DNA from: Tritrichomonas foetus
Lineage: Eukaryota; Parabasalia; Tritrichomonadida; Tritrichomonadidae
Assembly (NCBI GenBank): GCA_001839685.1
Contig: MLAK01000724.1
Coordinates: 1-64,000, forward strand
Reading direction: 5' to 3'
DNA: 64,000 nt
Part shown: positions 1 to 9,796 of the stretch, in pieces
Layout of the letters: each line of letters begins with the position of its first letter
Position numbering within the stretch: the first letter of the stretch is position 1
The notes under the pieces: generated by a model
What the model saw: only the letters and a program-made list of their open reading frames with translations
What the model was told of the DNA's origin: nothing
Databases searched by the model: none
Position numbers and translations under genes: made by a program

Positions 1-280
1 TATCAAAAAGTTTATAAAAAGTGGATTTTCGACTGGAAAGATATACATCCAAATTAATATTATCAAGCATAAACATAATCTCAATTTTTTTGTAATTGAT
101 GTAAAGGAGAAGTGTATATTTTCATCCTTCTGGATTTTCACCCAATAAATTTATTTGAGCTAGAAAAAAATACAACAAATCGTTAAAAGATGATAATAAT
201 AAGGAATAAAACAAAAAAGAACAAGTAAGTTTTTAAACATATAGAATATACAAATAAAACTGAATTTGATAGGAAGAGAA
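1..280. other. AT-rich edge region, no gene seen
   Basis: No convincing reading frame. It is downstream of the minus-strand coiled-coil gene. It starts with two copies of AAAAAGT about ten bases apart (positions 5-21), resembling the upstream motif seen at other genes, but no plus-strand gene follows. Confidence 0.5.
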
Positions 281-2005
281 TCATCTATGTTGATGGGATC
301 GCTTTCGATGCGATGATGGCGATGGTGTGTTTAAAACGAAATTTTGTAAGACCGTAGAATCACCCATAATCTCAGCTGGATGTGGAATTTGAGATTTTGG
401 AATGTTGTGTGCTTCTGCGTATGCAATGCTTATATCTTTAATAATTCGAGCTTCTCTTTTTAATATTTTGACAAATTCTTCTGCTGTATTCTTTTGCAAT
501 AAGAAATATCGTTTATTATGTCGTTTTTGTCTTGAATCAAACTGGTTCCAACATGTTTCAAATCTTTCAAACTTTAGTTCAAGTTTGTCAAGTTCAGTTT
601 GAATTTTTGTCTGGAAGAAATCAAACTTCAATTGCATATCAGAAGCATATCTCAAAATCATATTTTTAATAAACTTATTTGAATTACCATCAAAGCTTTT
701 GAATTGACGGTTTCTGTTTGGTGTTCTACCAAATTGATTTCCATTATTTATATCATTATTTATTTCGTTTATACTAGAATTGTTGTAGTTTTTAAAGAAT
801 TTGTAAGGTGATGAAAATTTGGAATTTTTCAATGTTTTTAATTCATCTCTTAATTTGAAAACTTCATCGCGTAAAGCATTTGGACGCATGTTTTTCTCTT
901 TTTCTTTTTCAAATGCTTCTTTATATTCACTTGCCATCATTCTTAAATGATCAATTTCTAATCTTAAAGTTTTATTTTCATCACGAAGTGATACACAAAT
1001 AGCTTTAGTGTTTCTTAAATCATCTCTCATTTGTTCTTCACTTATATTCAAATCAACATTTGAATAAGTAAATGATTTTTCTGTTGATTCACTTATTGTT
1101 GAACGACTAAAACGATTTAGATTTTCAGGCAAGCAATTATTTTGATTAATTAAACTATGCCTAGCACTTTCTTCAAGAAGTTTTCGATGTTCGAGTTCTC
1201 TTTCTTTCATTGTTTTTTCATAGGCGAGAATTTTTGCGTCAGATTCTTTATTTTTTTCGGTGAGTCTTTGAATTTCCATTTGTGCACGACGAAGTTCTTC
1301 TTTATGCTTTTCAATTTCTCTTGAGAACTCAGTGAAGTCATTTGAATGACCAAGATTACTGATATTAAGAATACTACTTCTTTGTGAATTTTGAGTGTTT
1401 CTAATCGAGTTTTGTAATTCAGTAATTGTTGTTTGAGCTTCTTTTAGTTGCTTATCTTTTGCATGAATGATTTTTTGAAGCTCTTGAACATTTTTATCAC
1501 TTTGGCTTTTATTTGAATAAGATGATGACAAGGAATTTTCAAGTTTCCATTTTACGTCTTGAAGCTCAGCAGTTAGTTTTGCATTTTCTGCTTCTGTGAT
1601 TGAAATTGACTTTTTCAATGATGCATTTTCAAACATCGTGTCAGATAATAATTTTTGCTTTTTCGCTGCTTTTTGAGTCATTTCTATAGCATATTTATTA
1701 TTTGCTTCAATAATTGATTGGTATGATGGATTTTCTGTGCCGATTGTCGAAAGAAGCATATTACTTTGCGATGCAAGAGTCGAACGTAGTTCCATGGATT
1801 CGGCTTCGGCCCTCTGTAGCTTTTCCTGAAGTTCCGTAATATGTCTTTGGTTTGAAAAGTAGTCTGAGATCTCATCAGAAGAAAATCTTTTCTTTTTCAT
1901 TAAATTTGCAATATCTGATTCTAGCGAAGCAATCCGAGATTGAGCGAGTTCTTTTTCATGTTGCAATCTTTTCGTTTGATTCCTTAAATTCGCGAGTTCA
2001 GTCAT
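281..2005 (-). CDS. long coiled-coil protein, function unknown
   Basis: A 574-residue protein starting at the ATG complementary to 2003-2005. Residues 1 to about 390 are almost continuous heptad-like charged sequence rich in Glu, Lys, Gln and Leu (for example ELQEKLQRAEAESMELRSTL), so a long parallel coiled coil is likely. A Ser/Asn-rich linker follows at about 395-445, then a second helical stretch and a basic His/Arg-rich tail (SSHRKRSHQHR). No catalytic motif is visible. Such proteins in flagellated protists are often cytoskeletal or basal-body scaffolds, but that is inference and the sequence does not name a family. It is divergent with the 1,442-residue gene. AAGGTGAAAT lies 36 bases upstream of its ATG. 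Not myosin or kinesin: no motor domain is present. Confidence 0.85.
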   Translation of the reverse strand: MTELANLRNQTKRLQHEKELAQSRIASLESDIANLMKKKRFSSDEISDYFSNQRHITELQEKLQRAEAESMELRSTLASQSNMLLSTIGTENPSYQSIIEANNKYAIEMTQKAAKKQKLLSDTMFENASLKKSISITEAENAKLTAELQDVKWKLENSLSSSYSNKSQSDKNVQELQKIIHAKDKQLKEAQTTITELQNSIRNTQNSQRSSILNISNLGHSNDFTEFSREIEKHKEELRRAQMEIQRLTEKNKESDAKILAYEKTMKERELEHRKLLEESARHSLINQNNCLPENLNRFSRSTISESTEKSFTYSNVDLNISEEQMRDDLRNTKAICVSLRDENKTLRLEIDHLRMMASEYKEAFEKEKEKNMRPNALRDEVFKLRDELKTLKNSKFSSPYKFFKNYNNSSINEINNDINNGNQFGRTPNRNRQFKSFDGNSNKFIKNMILRYASDMQLKFDFFQTKIQTELDKLELKFERFETCWNQFDSRQKRHNKRYFLLQKNTAEEFVKILKREARIIKDISIAYAEAHNIPKSQIPHPAEIMGDSTVLQNFVLNTPSPSSHRKRSHQHR

Positions 2006-2313
2006 TTTTTCTACTGTACGTTAAAAATTAACGGTATTTGAAGGTGAAATCAGTTTTTTAATAGCAGTTATCGTCAAAGTTGAGGTGAATTTACTCTAAT
2101 TGATGTATTCTCAAGTTCTCATCGATTATAATTCTTCCTCGTCGTTTTTTCTATTTTAATTTGATCTATATATTTTTCTATCTTATTAATTTTTATTCTG
2201 TTATTTCATGAATTATGGAAATAAAGCTATTTTTTGAATAGTAAAAAATGCCATCTAGGGTTTGATTAAATTCATAGTCGATTTTTTTTAAGTTTTTTCC
2301 TACTCAAAATCTA
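2006..2313. other. divergent promoter region
   Basis: 308 bases shared by two divergent genes. It holds AAGGTGAAAT at 2041-2050 and the related GAGGTGAATT at 2082-2091, a pattern also found before three other genes in the window. Homopolymeric T runs precede the ATG at 2314. No RNA gene was recognised. Confidence 0.4.
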
Positions 2314-5300
2314 ATGGCAGAATTCATTGAACCACCGAAAAACATTCCGATTCTCGATCAAAGAATTAGCGCTTTAGTAAATATCAAATCGACACCAGAA
2401 AAGAAAGAGACTGTTAATCTACTTTCACGTCATTCCCAAAAATATAAATATGTCAAAACACAACAGCGTCAAATGGAGCTCCTCGTTCCTATAAGTGATA
2501 AACGAATCTCGCCTTATCTCTGCCAGCTAATTTTTTTTCACCCATTCACGCTCGTTGCCCTATTAAATCAAGATTGGACGCCATTATCTGATTCAAACAT
2601 CAGCAAAATCCTCCTTACATTACAGCTTTATACGCCATCAAACCCGAAAGTACCGCTCTACGGAAAACTCATTCCGGCATTGGCCAGATTATATTTTATG
2701 AAACCAAATAACTTTTTGATTCACTTTAAGGCCAGGCAAACCAAGACAAAAACTATTATGAAGTACTGGTCACATCTTTTTTCATTTTGCGGATTATCTG
2801 ATGCAGAAATAAATCATCAGATAAATGTTTGTTTTGATCGGCTTGTCGCTCATTTTCCGACTGAAGATTGGGAGCTCCGGTCAATGGATGACTTGTATTC
2901 TTTACATGTTTTAGCTTGCTCTATGAATACACGAATTTTTTTAATTTTACCAAGAATTCCGAAATCTGAGCTTCTTCCAACTTCCTATTCACTTCCACTT
3001 GGCCCAGATTCACCAAACTATGAAATTTATGTTGCTGTCAAGTCAGCAGATCAATTTTGTATTGCATTTCCACAACTTCAAACCAAAATTGTGAAAAATA
3101 TTAAAGAAACTTGTGATGGTTATCTGAAAACTTTCGAAACAGTTAATCAAAATATGGCAATTTATTATAATTATCAGAAAAAAGCACTTCCTTCAATTAT
3201 CGAGCGAAACTCAACAAAAATTGAATCAATTTTCACTTTTCCAATTGAAAATCATGACATTAATTCACCTTCACTTGATTTCATTCAAAGTAAATCATCT
3301 GCTAACTTCCTTGAAATTCATGCCAATCTTCCTTCATTCAATAAAGATAATAATGCTTTACTTCTGTCATTTCTTGAATCAATTTCTGATGAAGCAGACC
3401 CCTTCAAAATGACAAAAAGATATTCTAAATCCAATAACTATTTAATGTGTAAAAATGCTTATTCAATTTGTGGAAGCTCTGATAGATTTGTTCTTACTCG
3501 TGAAACTAAAGAAATAAAAATGAAAATGAGTCAGTTTGGCAATGCAAAGACTCCGTCACAGCTTGAAGACATTTGTTCTGAGATTGGAATACGTTATCGA
3601 TATTTAGGAAATATGAGCGTAAGTGGAATGAATGATGTTGATGTTTATAGAATGTTAGTTGCAAGATTACCACTTGAACAACGAATAGAACTTCTTCCAA
3701 CTATTTCTCCAAATATGATTCCACTTTTCTTGCCACAAACTTCACGAACAACATTGGCTGATTGTAAAAAATCAGCTTATTCTGAATTGCTTTGTACTTT
3801 GTCAATTCTTAAATATTGTTCTGGTCGAGTAAATTGTCAACGAATTTGCTCAAATTGTCAAATTTTTGAAGAAGGACTTTTAATTCCATTAAGATTCAGA
3901 AAACGAAGGAAAGCAACTAAAGAAGTACAAATGAAAATTCGAAGACTTCGTTTTGTTTGTTTGAAATGCCTGAGGAAGAAAGTTAGAGCGAAAAATGCTG
4001 AATGGTGTGAAGCTTATAATATTACCAAAGAAAAATTTAAAATGTTTAATAATCTTGCGAATACTGATAATAAGAAAGGTGGCCAAACAAATCAAGATCT
4101 TTGTGATAGTCTTCTTCCTTATATTTCAATGTATGAAAAGAATATTCATTTCCTCCATGAGCATCCAATTGGTTATCTTCGTCAAATGATAGATTTAATT
4201 GATAATGCATTTCTTACAGTGCAAAAAATTCTTTCTGCTCATGACAGAATGAAAGATGGCGGACAAGCAATTCCTCTTGTTTCAATGCTTGGTATTCGAG
4301 ATTCACAAGAAGCAAGAATTCAATTGAATGATTTTGATTATGAAGCAAATGATCAACCTGTGGATTTCTTAATGTTTTCTCAATATCTTGAAAACCAAGC
4401 AGACGTTCAATATTCATCACCACAGTTCCAACTTGTTAAAAAACCTGATGAAATTATGAATATGATTGATCAAGCAGTTTTCGATAAATTTGAAGAGCAT
4501 TATGATTATAAAGGATCTACACCATTTTCTGTAACTGCCCACGTTTCTGAAAAAATGGAAATTAATTTTTCTTTCCCTGATAATCAAAATGATATTAAGA
4601 CACTTAGAAAATATAAATATAAACTTTACCCGATTAACACTGTATCGCATCTTTCATTATCACCGATTGCTGAAATTAATACCAATAAAATCATTGTTAA
4701 TGTTTGGCTTTATGACTATGATCATGTTTTAATTCTAGCACAAGATGATAAACCTGATGACAAATATTGTAATTTTGGACTTTATTATGAAAATCTTAGA
4801 AATTTGAACTTATGCTATTGTGAACCATTTTATGAAATGTTTGATATTAATTTAAAATGCATGGATTGCTTAATTACTTCTTCTAAACACCAATTGTTCC
4901 TTTCTTATGAAAGTGTCGATGGCTTTAATTGCATTTGTATGACACTTCATTTAAAGAATGGCAAAATGATTCATGATATTAAAGCAACGCCCGATATTGT
5001 CATTTCACATTGTGCTTATGCAATGGATTCGACTTTATATGTCGCACTTAAAGAAAACGAAGGAAGTTCTGATGTTACAATTTTTGCTTACGATCAACTA
5101 TTTGAATCTGAACGAGAGTCAATTGATGATCTTACTGATGTTGCACAACTCGTTGGTAATCCTTTATATCTTGTAGCTATTCATACAAATGGAAAACTGA
5201 CACAAATTTTACCACAGTTTGAAGAAGGTGATGAAGAAAGCAATGGAGGTGGCGAAGAAGAAGAAGAAGAAGCAAATGAAGCTAACAGTGATAACAATGA

Positions 5301-6642
5301 AAAAGAAGAGGAAGATGATAAAGAGCCACGTAGTGATGACAATGATGAAAATAATGAAGAAACCAATGAAAACGATAATATGAATGATGAAGGAAATGGC
5401 TATTTTTCAAACTTTAACGATTTTTCACCTAAATGCCCGATCTTCCCAACAACTTCCAATGGAAAAATTGGACTTGCTTGTGTTTCAAGTCCATCACTTC
5501 CATTTGATAATCATCAAGATCGATTAAATGTTACATTCAATGAAATGACGTGTCAATTTGATAGTTATCAATTTTCGCTTGGAAAACTGCCCTCTAAACG
5601 TGAGCCATTCTTTAATCAATATGGCGTAAAAAAGGGTGAATCTCTAGATGAAAAAAGGAAGCCAAAACCACTTCGTGAAATTTGGAATATTCATCTCACT
5701 GCAGCTGAATATTTCCCTGCTTTAATTGCCTATGAAACACATGGCTCGATGTTTGTGGTTCGAAGAAACATGGAACAATATCGAGCTAATCGTCGAAACA
5801 TGTTTATGCCATCTGCAATTGCATCCCATTATGCAAGAACTTATTCTGCTTTATCTTTACATCATATTGAAGATGTAATTCGAACACACTTGCTACAAGT
5901 GAACATTGTCGCATTCTTTGGTGAAATGGAAGATAATCAAATTGCACAATTTGCAGATTCTATCTTTGGAACAAGATTAGCAGCAGTTAGTATTCCAGGT
6001 GTATGGATTGCGTTACGAGTCATTAAAAAAGTCGCACATGTGATTCTCTTCTTTCGGGGTGCACAAAATTACACACAACACAAACTTACTGCTTCTTATC
6101 GTGCTGCCAACTTTATTTATAACTGTACCACTAAAGTTATCAACACGATTTATTTCACACAGGATTGGCAGAATACTGTCACAAGTAGAAATGTTTTAAC
6201 TGACGCTCGTTTGCATCCTGATGTTAACATTGCATTCTTCATGCCACCTGCGGGCGATCATTCCATGAATACTGAAGCTGTTGCAGCTTATAAAGATTCA
6301 CGAAAGATCTTCTCAAGTTTCTTAAGTGTGCCATACCGAAAGAGTTGGAACCAGAAGTATTTGTATGATCCAGAAGAAGAAGAAGAGGAGGAGGAGGAAG
6401 AAGAAGATAACGAAGAAGAAGAAGATCATGATGAGAATATTGAAGTTCGATTCAAGCGAACAATCCAAAATTTACTTAATTGTAAACTCAATCCATCTTG
6501 CTATAGGCAACCATTTAAATCGGAAGATGGAATTTCAAATGTGAAACAAATAATTGCCACTTATTTAACATTAATAGAATTTAACGATCTTCCAGCATTG
6601 TGTGTTGTAAAACACTGCAATTTAATGTGTATCAAAAAATAA
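2314..6642 (+). CDS. 1,442-residue orphan with Cys cluster and acidic tracts
   Basis: The frame is clean from the ATG at 2314 to TAA, and the stop lies in TAAATC. The family is not recognised. The first 500 residues are mixed helical sequence. A Cys cluster follows: C508, C512 and C515, then C549 and C552 after a very basic stretch (RFRKRRK). The spacing CX2C...CX2C fits a zinc ribbon. Residues about 750-970 look beta-rich and could be a propeller, though no clear WD signature is present. An acidic Glu/Asp/Asn tract (about 970-1030) and a second near-pure Glu run (about 1350-1375, GAA/GAG repeats near 6370-6430) bracket a C-terminal domain with hydrophobic strands. A giant regulatory or ubiquitin-related scaffold is possible but unsupported. 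It contains no HECT, RING, USP or kinase motif. Confidence 0.85.
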   Translation: MAEFIEPPKNIPILDQRISALVNIKSTPEKKETVNLLSRHSQKYKYVKTQQRQMELLVPISDKRISPYLCQLIFFHPFTLVALLNQDWTPLSDSNISKILLTLQLYTPSNPKVPLYGKLIPALARLYFMKPNNFLIHFKARQTKTKTIMKYWSHLFSFCGLSDAEINHQINVCFDRLVAHFPTEDWELRSMDDLYSLHVLACSMNTRIFLILPRIPKSELLPTSYSLPLGPDSPNYEIYVAVKSADQFCIAFPQLQTKIVKNIKETCDGYLKTFETVNQNMAIYYNYQKKALPSIIERNSTKIESIFTFPIENHDINSPSLDFIQSKSSANFLEIHANLPSFNKDNNALLLSFLESISDEADPFKMTKRYSKSNNYLMCKNAYSICGSSDRFVLTRETKEIKMKMSQFGNAKTPSQLEDICSEIGIRYRYLGNMSVSGMNDVDVYRMLVARLPLEQRIELLPTISPNMIPLFLPQTSRTTLADCKKSAYSELLCTLSILKYCSGRVNCQRICSNCQIFEEGLLIPLRFRKRRKATKEVQMKIRRLRFVCLKCLRKKVRAKNAEWCEAYNITKEKFKMFNNLANTDNKKGGQTNQDLCDSLLPYISMYEKNIHFLHEHPIGYLRQMIDLIDNAFLTVQKILSAHDRMKDGGQAIPLVSMLGIRDSQEARIQLNDFDYEANDQPVDFLMFSQYLENQADVQYSSPQFQLVKKPDEIMNMIDQAVFDKFEEHYDYKGSTPFSVTAHVSEKMEINFSFPDNQNDIKTLRKYKYKLYPINTVSHLSLSPIAEINTNKIIVNVWLYDYDHVLILAQDDKPDDKYCNFGLYYENLRNLNLCYCEPFYEMFDINLKCMDCLITSSKHQLFLSYESVDGFNCICMTLHLKNGKMIHDIKATPDIVISHCAYAMDSTLYVALKENEGSSDVTIFAYDQLFESERESIDDLTDVAQLVGNPLYLVAIHTNGKLTQILPQFEEGDEESNGGGEEEEEEANEANSDNNEKEEEDDKEPRSDDNDENNEETNENDNMNDEGNGYFSNFNDFSPKCPIFPTTSNGKIGLACVSSPSLPFDNHQDRLNVTFNEMTCQFDSYQFSLGKLPSKREPFFNQYGVKKGESLDEKRKPKPLREIWNIHLTAAEYFPALIAYETHGSMFVVRRNMEQYRANRRNMFMPSAIASHYARTYSALSLHHIEDVIRTHLLQVNIVAFFGEMEDNQIAQFADSIFGTRLAAVSIPGVWIALRVIKKVAHVILFFRGAQNYTQHKLTASYRAANFIYNCTTKVINTIYFTQDWQNTVTSRNVLTDARLHPDVNIAFFMPPAGDHSMNTEAVAAYKDSRKIFSSFLSVPYRKSWNQKYLYDPEEEEEEEEEEEDNEEEEDHDENIEVRFKRTIQNLLNCKLNPSCYRQPFKSEDGISNVKQIIATYLTLIEFNDLPALCVVKHCNLMCIKK

Positions 6643-6872
6643 ATCATCAAAGAAAAGCAATACTAGTTTCTTAGATAAATACCAAAGATGTTTTGTATGA
6701 CGTATGAAGGAAAAAAGTAACATGAAAATGTATAAATAAATAATTTATAAATATATAAATAAAGTGAGTTAGTTTTTATTTACAAATTTAATACACTTGA
6801 GGAACATAATGAAGAGTTTATTTATATATATTTACACATTTTTTTTTCTTTTCTTTTGTTAAGCATTTTGAT

Positions 6873-8861
6873 CTATTGAGCATTTCCAGATTGAAGATTT
6901 TCTGGTTGCTCTTTTTGTACATTTTCGGTTGGATTAGGAAGAATGGTTGAGGCGTTTTCTTCGATTTTAATTTGCGAGTTTTCTTCTTTTATTGCATGTG
7001 GGTTAACTTCTGTTTTTGTATTTGGGTTTTCTTCTGTTTTTGTTTGTTGAACTGAATCATTAGGCTTGGAATTTGTATTGTCAAAATGTTGTTGAACATT
7101 TTCTATTTGCGAAACAGCTTCAGCTTGTAGAATTTCTTTCGTTTCTGGGGTTTCTATATGATCAGTTTTTTCTATAGCTTGGGTTTGTTCTGTTGGCTGA
7201 TTGCTTTGAGTTTGTAGATTTGAAGGTGGCTGCTCACTTACTGGCTGGCTTGGAGTTTTTGATTCATTGATTTCTTTTGGAGACTCATTTTTGGCCAAAA
7301 TCGGAACATTATCGAATTTGAAAGACAATTTTTCTTGTTCTGTCTCTCTTTGTCCAGTTGGTGAAATGGTTTCATTTCTTCCTGGTGAAGAAAGTAAAGA
7401 AATTTCATTACGAGAATGCTTATCAGGAAGTGGAGATTCAATAGGCAAATTTTTCACGTCATTAGTGAGTTGTGAAATTTGATTTTCTTGGGGTGGCAAA
7501 TTTGTAGTTTCATTTAATGGGCGGTTGTGAACTTTACTGTTGATTAAACTGTCATTTAAAAATGGTGAATTCATTGGAGACTCTGGCGTAACTGGCATCG
7601 TTTTTGGTGATGGATGAACAAAAATATTGGACATAATAGTTACAGGCTTCGTTGAACTGGAATTTATTTGATTCACATTATTGGAAACAATTGCAGCATT
7701 ATTATTTGTACTCGAATTAGCTTTGCTTATTGTGTTTGAAGCACTTTTGTTTACATTCAGACTATTATTCGCCGAATTATTCATTAAATTATTAGATTGG
7801 TTGTTCGCTAAACTATTAGATTGATTATTAGCTTGATTATTAACTTGACTATTAATTTGATTATTCACTTGATTATTAGTTTGATTAATTCCTTGATTAT
7901 TATTTAAATTTGTACTTCGATTTGTATTATTTTGGATGGCTGTAGTGTTGGTTTGATTTTTAGCTTGGCTATTGTTGTAACTGTTAATGTAACTAATGTA
8001 AGAATTATTGTAGTTGTTTGCAGAACTTGGAATTGGATTGGAAGTGTTTGGTAAAGTATTGGGTTTATTGTTTGAATTGATTTCATTTTCTCTTTTTCGA
8101 TTAGGATTTGGTAAAATGATAGTTGATGAGTATTGCGATTTTATAGGTGTTGAGTTTGATCTCTGGAGTTTGTCTGCATCATTTTCAGATTTCAATTTGC
8201 GAGTTTTCACAAACTCAGAAATCAAAAAAAGTGTATGTGGATGCAAAAGCTTTAAGTCGAATTTAACATTTCCTACAATATTAGAAAGTTCGGGTTGATA
8301 GTGTTCAATAATATCCATCATCTCGTAATTATCACTATCGTCCATGAATCTTTCAATGTTGGATTTTAATTCAAGAAGATCAATTTTCAGTTGAGGATTT
8401 GGAAAAGTTGGATGATCCTCGGTATCAACAATAGGTTTCCTTTCAATTGGCTTAGACAAAATTTTGTAAGATTCAACATCATTTGGAACAATATTTATGG
8501 ATTTTTTTAATTGGTCGAAAAGTGAATTGACTGAATTTTTCCAAGTTTCCTCGCTTATATTTAATATTGGATTCAATTTTTGGTGAATGGAGTGCTGAAA
8601 TGATAGAATGGCGATTGAAATATCAGATTCCAAACCGAAAAATCGACAAGCATTGAAAACAGTGTTCTCGAAATCTGATAAAAATGAGCGTGGCGTTGAA
8701 TAGAAGTGGTTTATCAGTTTGTTTTGGATAGATAAAATATTCATTTGGTCGCTGGGAACAGTCGGAAGCATTTGATAATATGATGAAATGACTTTACCGA
8801 TTGGAGATGAGAGTGCTTCATCGAAAGCATTCAAGCAAAATGTTGTTTGGGTTAAATCCAT
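6873..8861 (-). CDS. BET-like protein: degenerate bromodomain plus NET domain, Asn-rich middle
   Basis: A 662-residue protein. Residues about 12-96 align by eye with a bromodomain: the SPIG segment, YYQML, SIQNKL, STPRSFLSDFENTVFNACRFFG and a closing helix. At the column where bromodomains have the acetyl-lysine Asn (consensus NCYKYNP) this protein reads NACRFFG, so F75 replaces the Asn. Residues about 178-222 (MMDIIEHYQPEL...FDLKLLHPHTLFLISEFVKT) match the NET/ET domain of BET proteins, which binds partner peptides. The middle (about 260-400) is an Asn/Gln/Ser repeat. The C-terminus is Pro/Glu/Gln-rich and probably disordered. The likely role is a nuclear chromatin or transcription adaptor acting through NET rather than acetyl-lysine reading. 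AAGGTGAAAT lies 22 bases before the ATG. The NET call is fairly secure; the bromodomain call is a distant match. Confidence 0.7.
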   Translation of the reverse strand: MDLTQTTFCLNAFDEALSSPIGKVISSYYQMLPTVPSDQMNILSIQNKLINHFYSTPRSFLSDFENTVFNACRFFGLESDISIAILSFQHSIHQKLNPILNISEETWKNSVNSLFDQLKKSINIVPNDVESYKILSKPIERKPIVDTEDHPTFPNPQLKIDLLELKSNIERFMDDSDNYEMMDIIEHYQPELSNIVGNVKFDLKLLHPHTLFLISEFVKTRKLKSENDADKLQRSNSTPIKSQYSSTIILPNPNRKRENEINSNNKPNTLPNTSNPIPSSANNYNNSYISYINSYNNSQAKNQTNTTAIQNNTNRSTNLNNNQGINQTNNQVNNQINSQVNNQANNQSNSLANNQSNNLMNNSANNSLNVNKSASNTISKANSSTNNNAAIVSNNVNQINSSSTKPVTIMSNIFVHPSPKTMPVTPESPMNSPFLNDSLINSKVHNRPLNETTNLPPQENQISQLTNDVKNLPIESPLPDKHSRNEISLLSSPGRNETISPTGQRETEQEKLSFKFDNVPILAKNESPKEINESKTPSQPVSEQPPSNLQTQSNQPTEQTQAIEKTDHIETPETKEILQAEAVSQIENVQQHFDNTNSKPNDSVQQTKTEENPNTKTEVNPHAIKEENSQIKIEENASTILPNPTENVQKEQPENLQSGNAQ

Positions 8862-9796
8862 TAAATCTTTGGGGATCTAGCTCAAGGTGAAATTCAGAAT
8901 CGGTTATGGCAAAATTAGATAATAGATTATTCAAGCTAATATCTTATTCTATTACATTTTATCTCCATAATAAATCAATTATTTTGCAATTTATATATGC
9001 TATTAATCTTTTTAAAGATAAAATTCAAGGATTTATCTTGACACAAAATATTTGAATTCACCCAGATACCTGATTTCCTTCGTGTAAAGATATAATATGC
9101 AGGTAATACAGTTACTTTGGCTTTAGTATAATTTTGGAACGAGTATTTTGAGAGAAAGAGATGAGGAAATTGTGATTGTCTTAAAATGACGTTTTGATCT
9201 CAATTCGCATAAACTTATTGAGTTACAGAGTGTTTGCTTGAATTTTGGAAATGAACCATAACACCATCAATTGTCTTAAAAGCAGATTATAAAGAAAATG
9301 ATAAAATGACCTAAGATGCAAGAAATCAAAACAATTCGAATGAACTAGTCTGAATTTTTTGATTGCCAAATCCAAAATTTGATGCTTTTGATGGACGCAC
9401 TAATCGATATGAGTTTGATAAAGATAAACATGAATGTATTCCTTAATAACGATCCACCTTCAACTAAAGAATTAGCCTCTCTTCTGATGTTTTTTCAACA
9501 AACATTTCTTATGATGATTTGTATTTTAAATTAAATAAGAAAACATCTGAAAGATAGAAGATTAGCATGAAATGTTCTGGAAAAATTACGAAAGAGATAT
9601 GCAATAGTTTTCTAGAATTGATATTCTTTTTTATATTTTATCTTACTTTCTTTTTCATGTATTCTTTACAATTTCATCGAGTTTTTATTCTTCTGAATTA
9701 AAATAGAATTATATCCAAGATCAATAGTTTTATTACAATATCTAAAGAACCAAACAAAAAAATACAACATATAAAGAAGTAGAAAGAATAATATGT
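8862..9796. other. 935-base gap, no intact gene
   Basis: Nothing with an ATG and sustained frame. Near 9360-9445 a plus-strand stretch reads as plausible protein (FDAFDGRTNRYEFDKDKHEC) before stopping, flanked by stops on both sides. It may be a trace of a decayed gene. No RNA gene was recognised. Confidence 0.4.
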
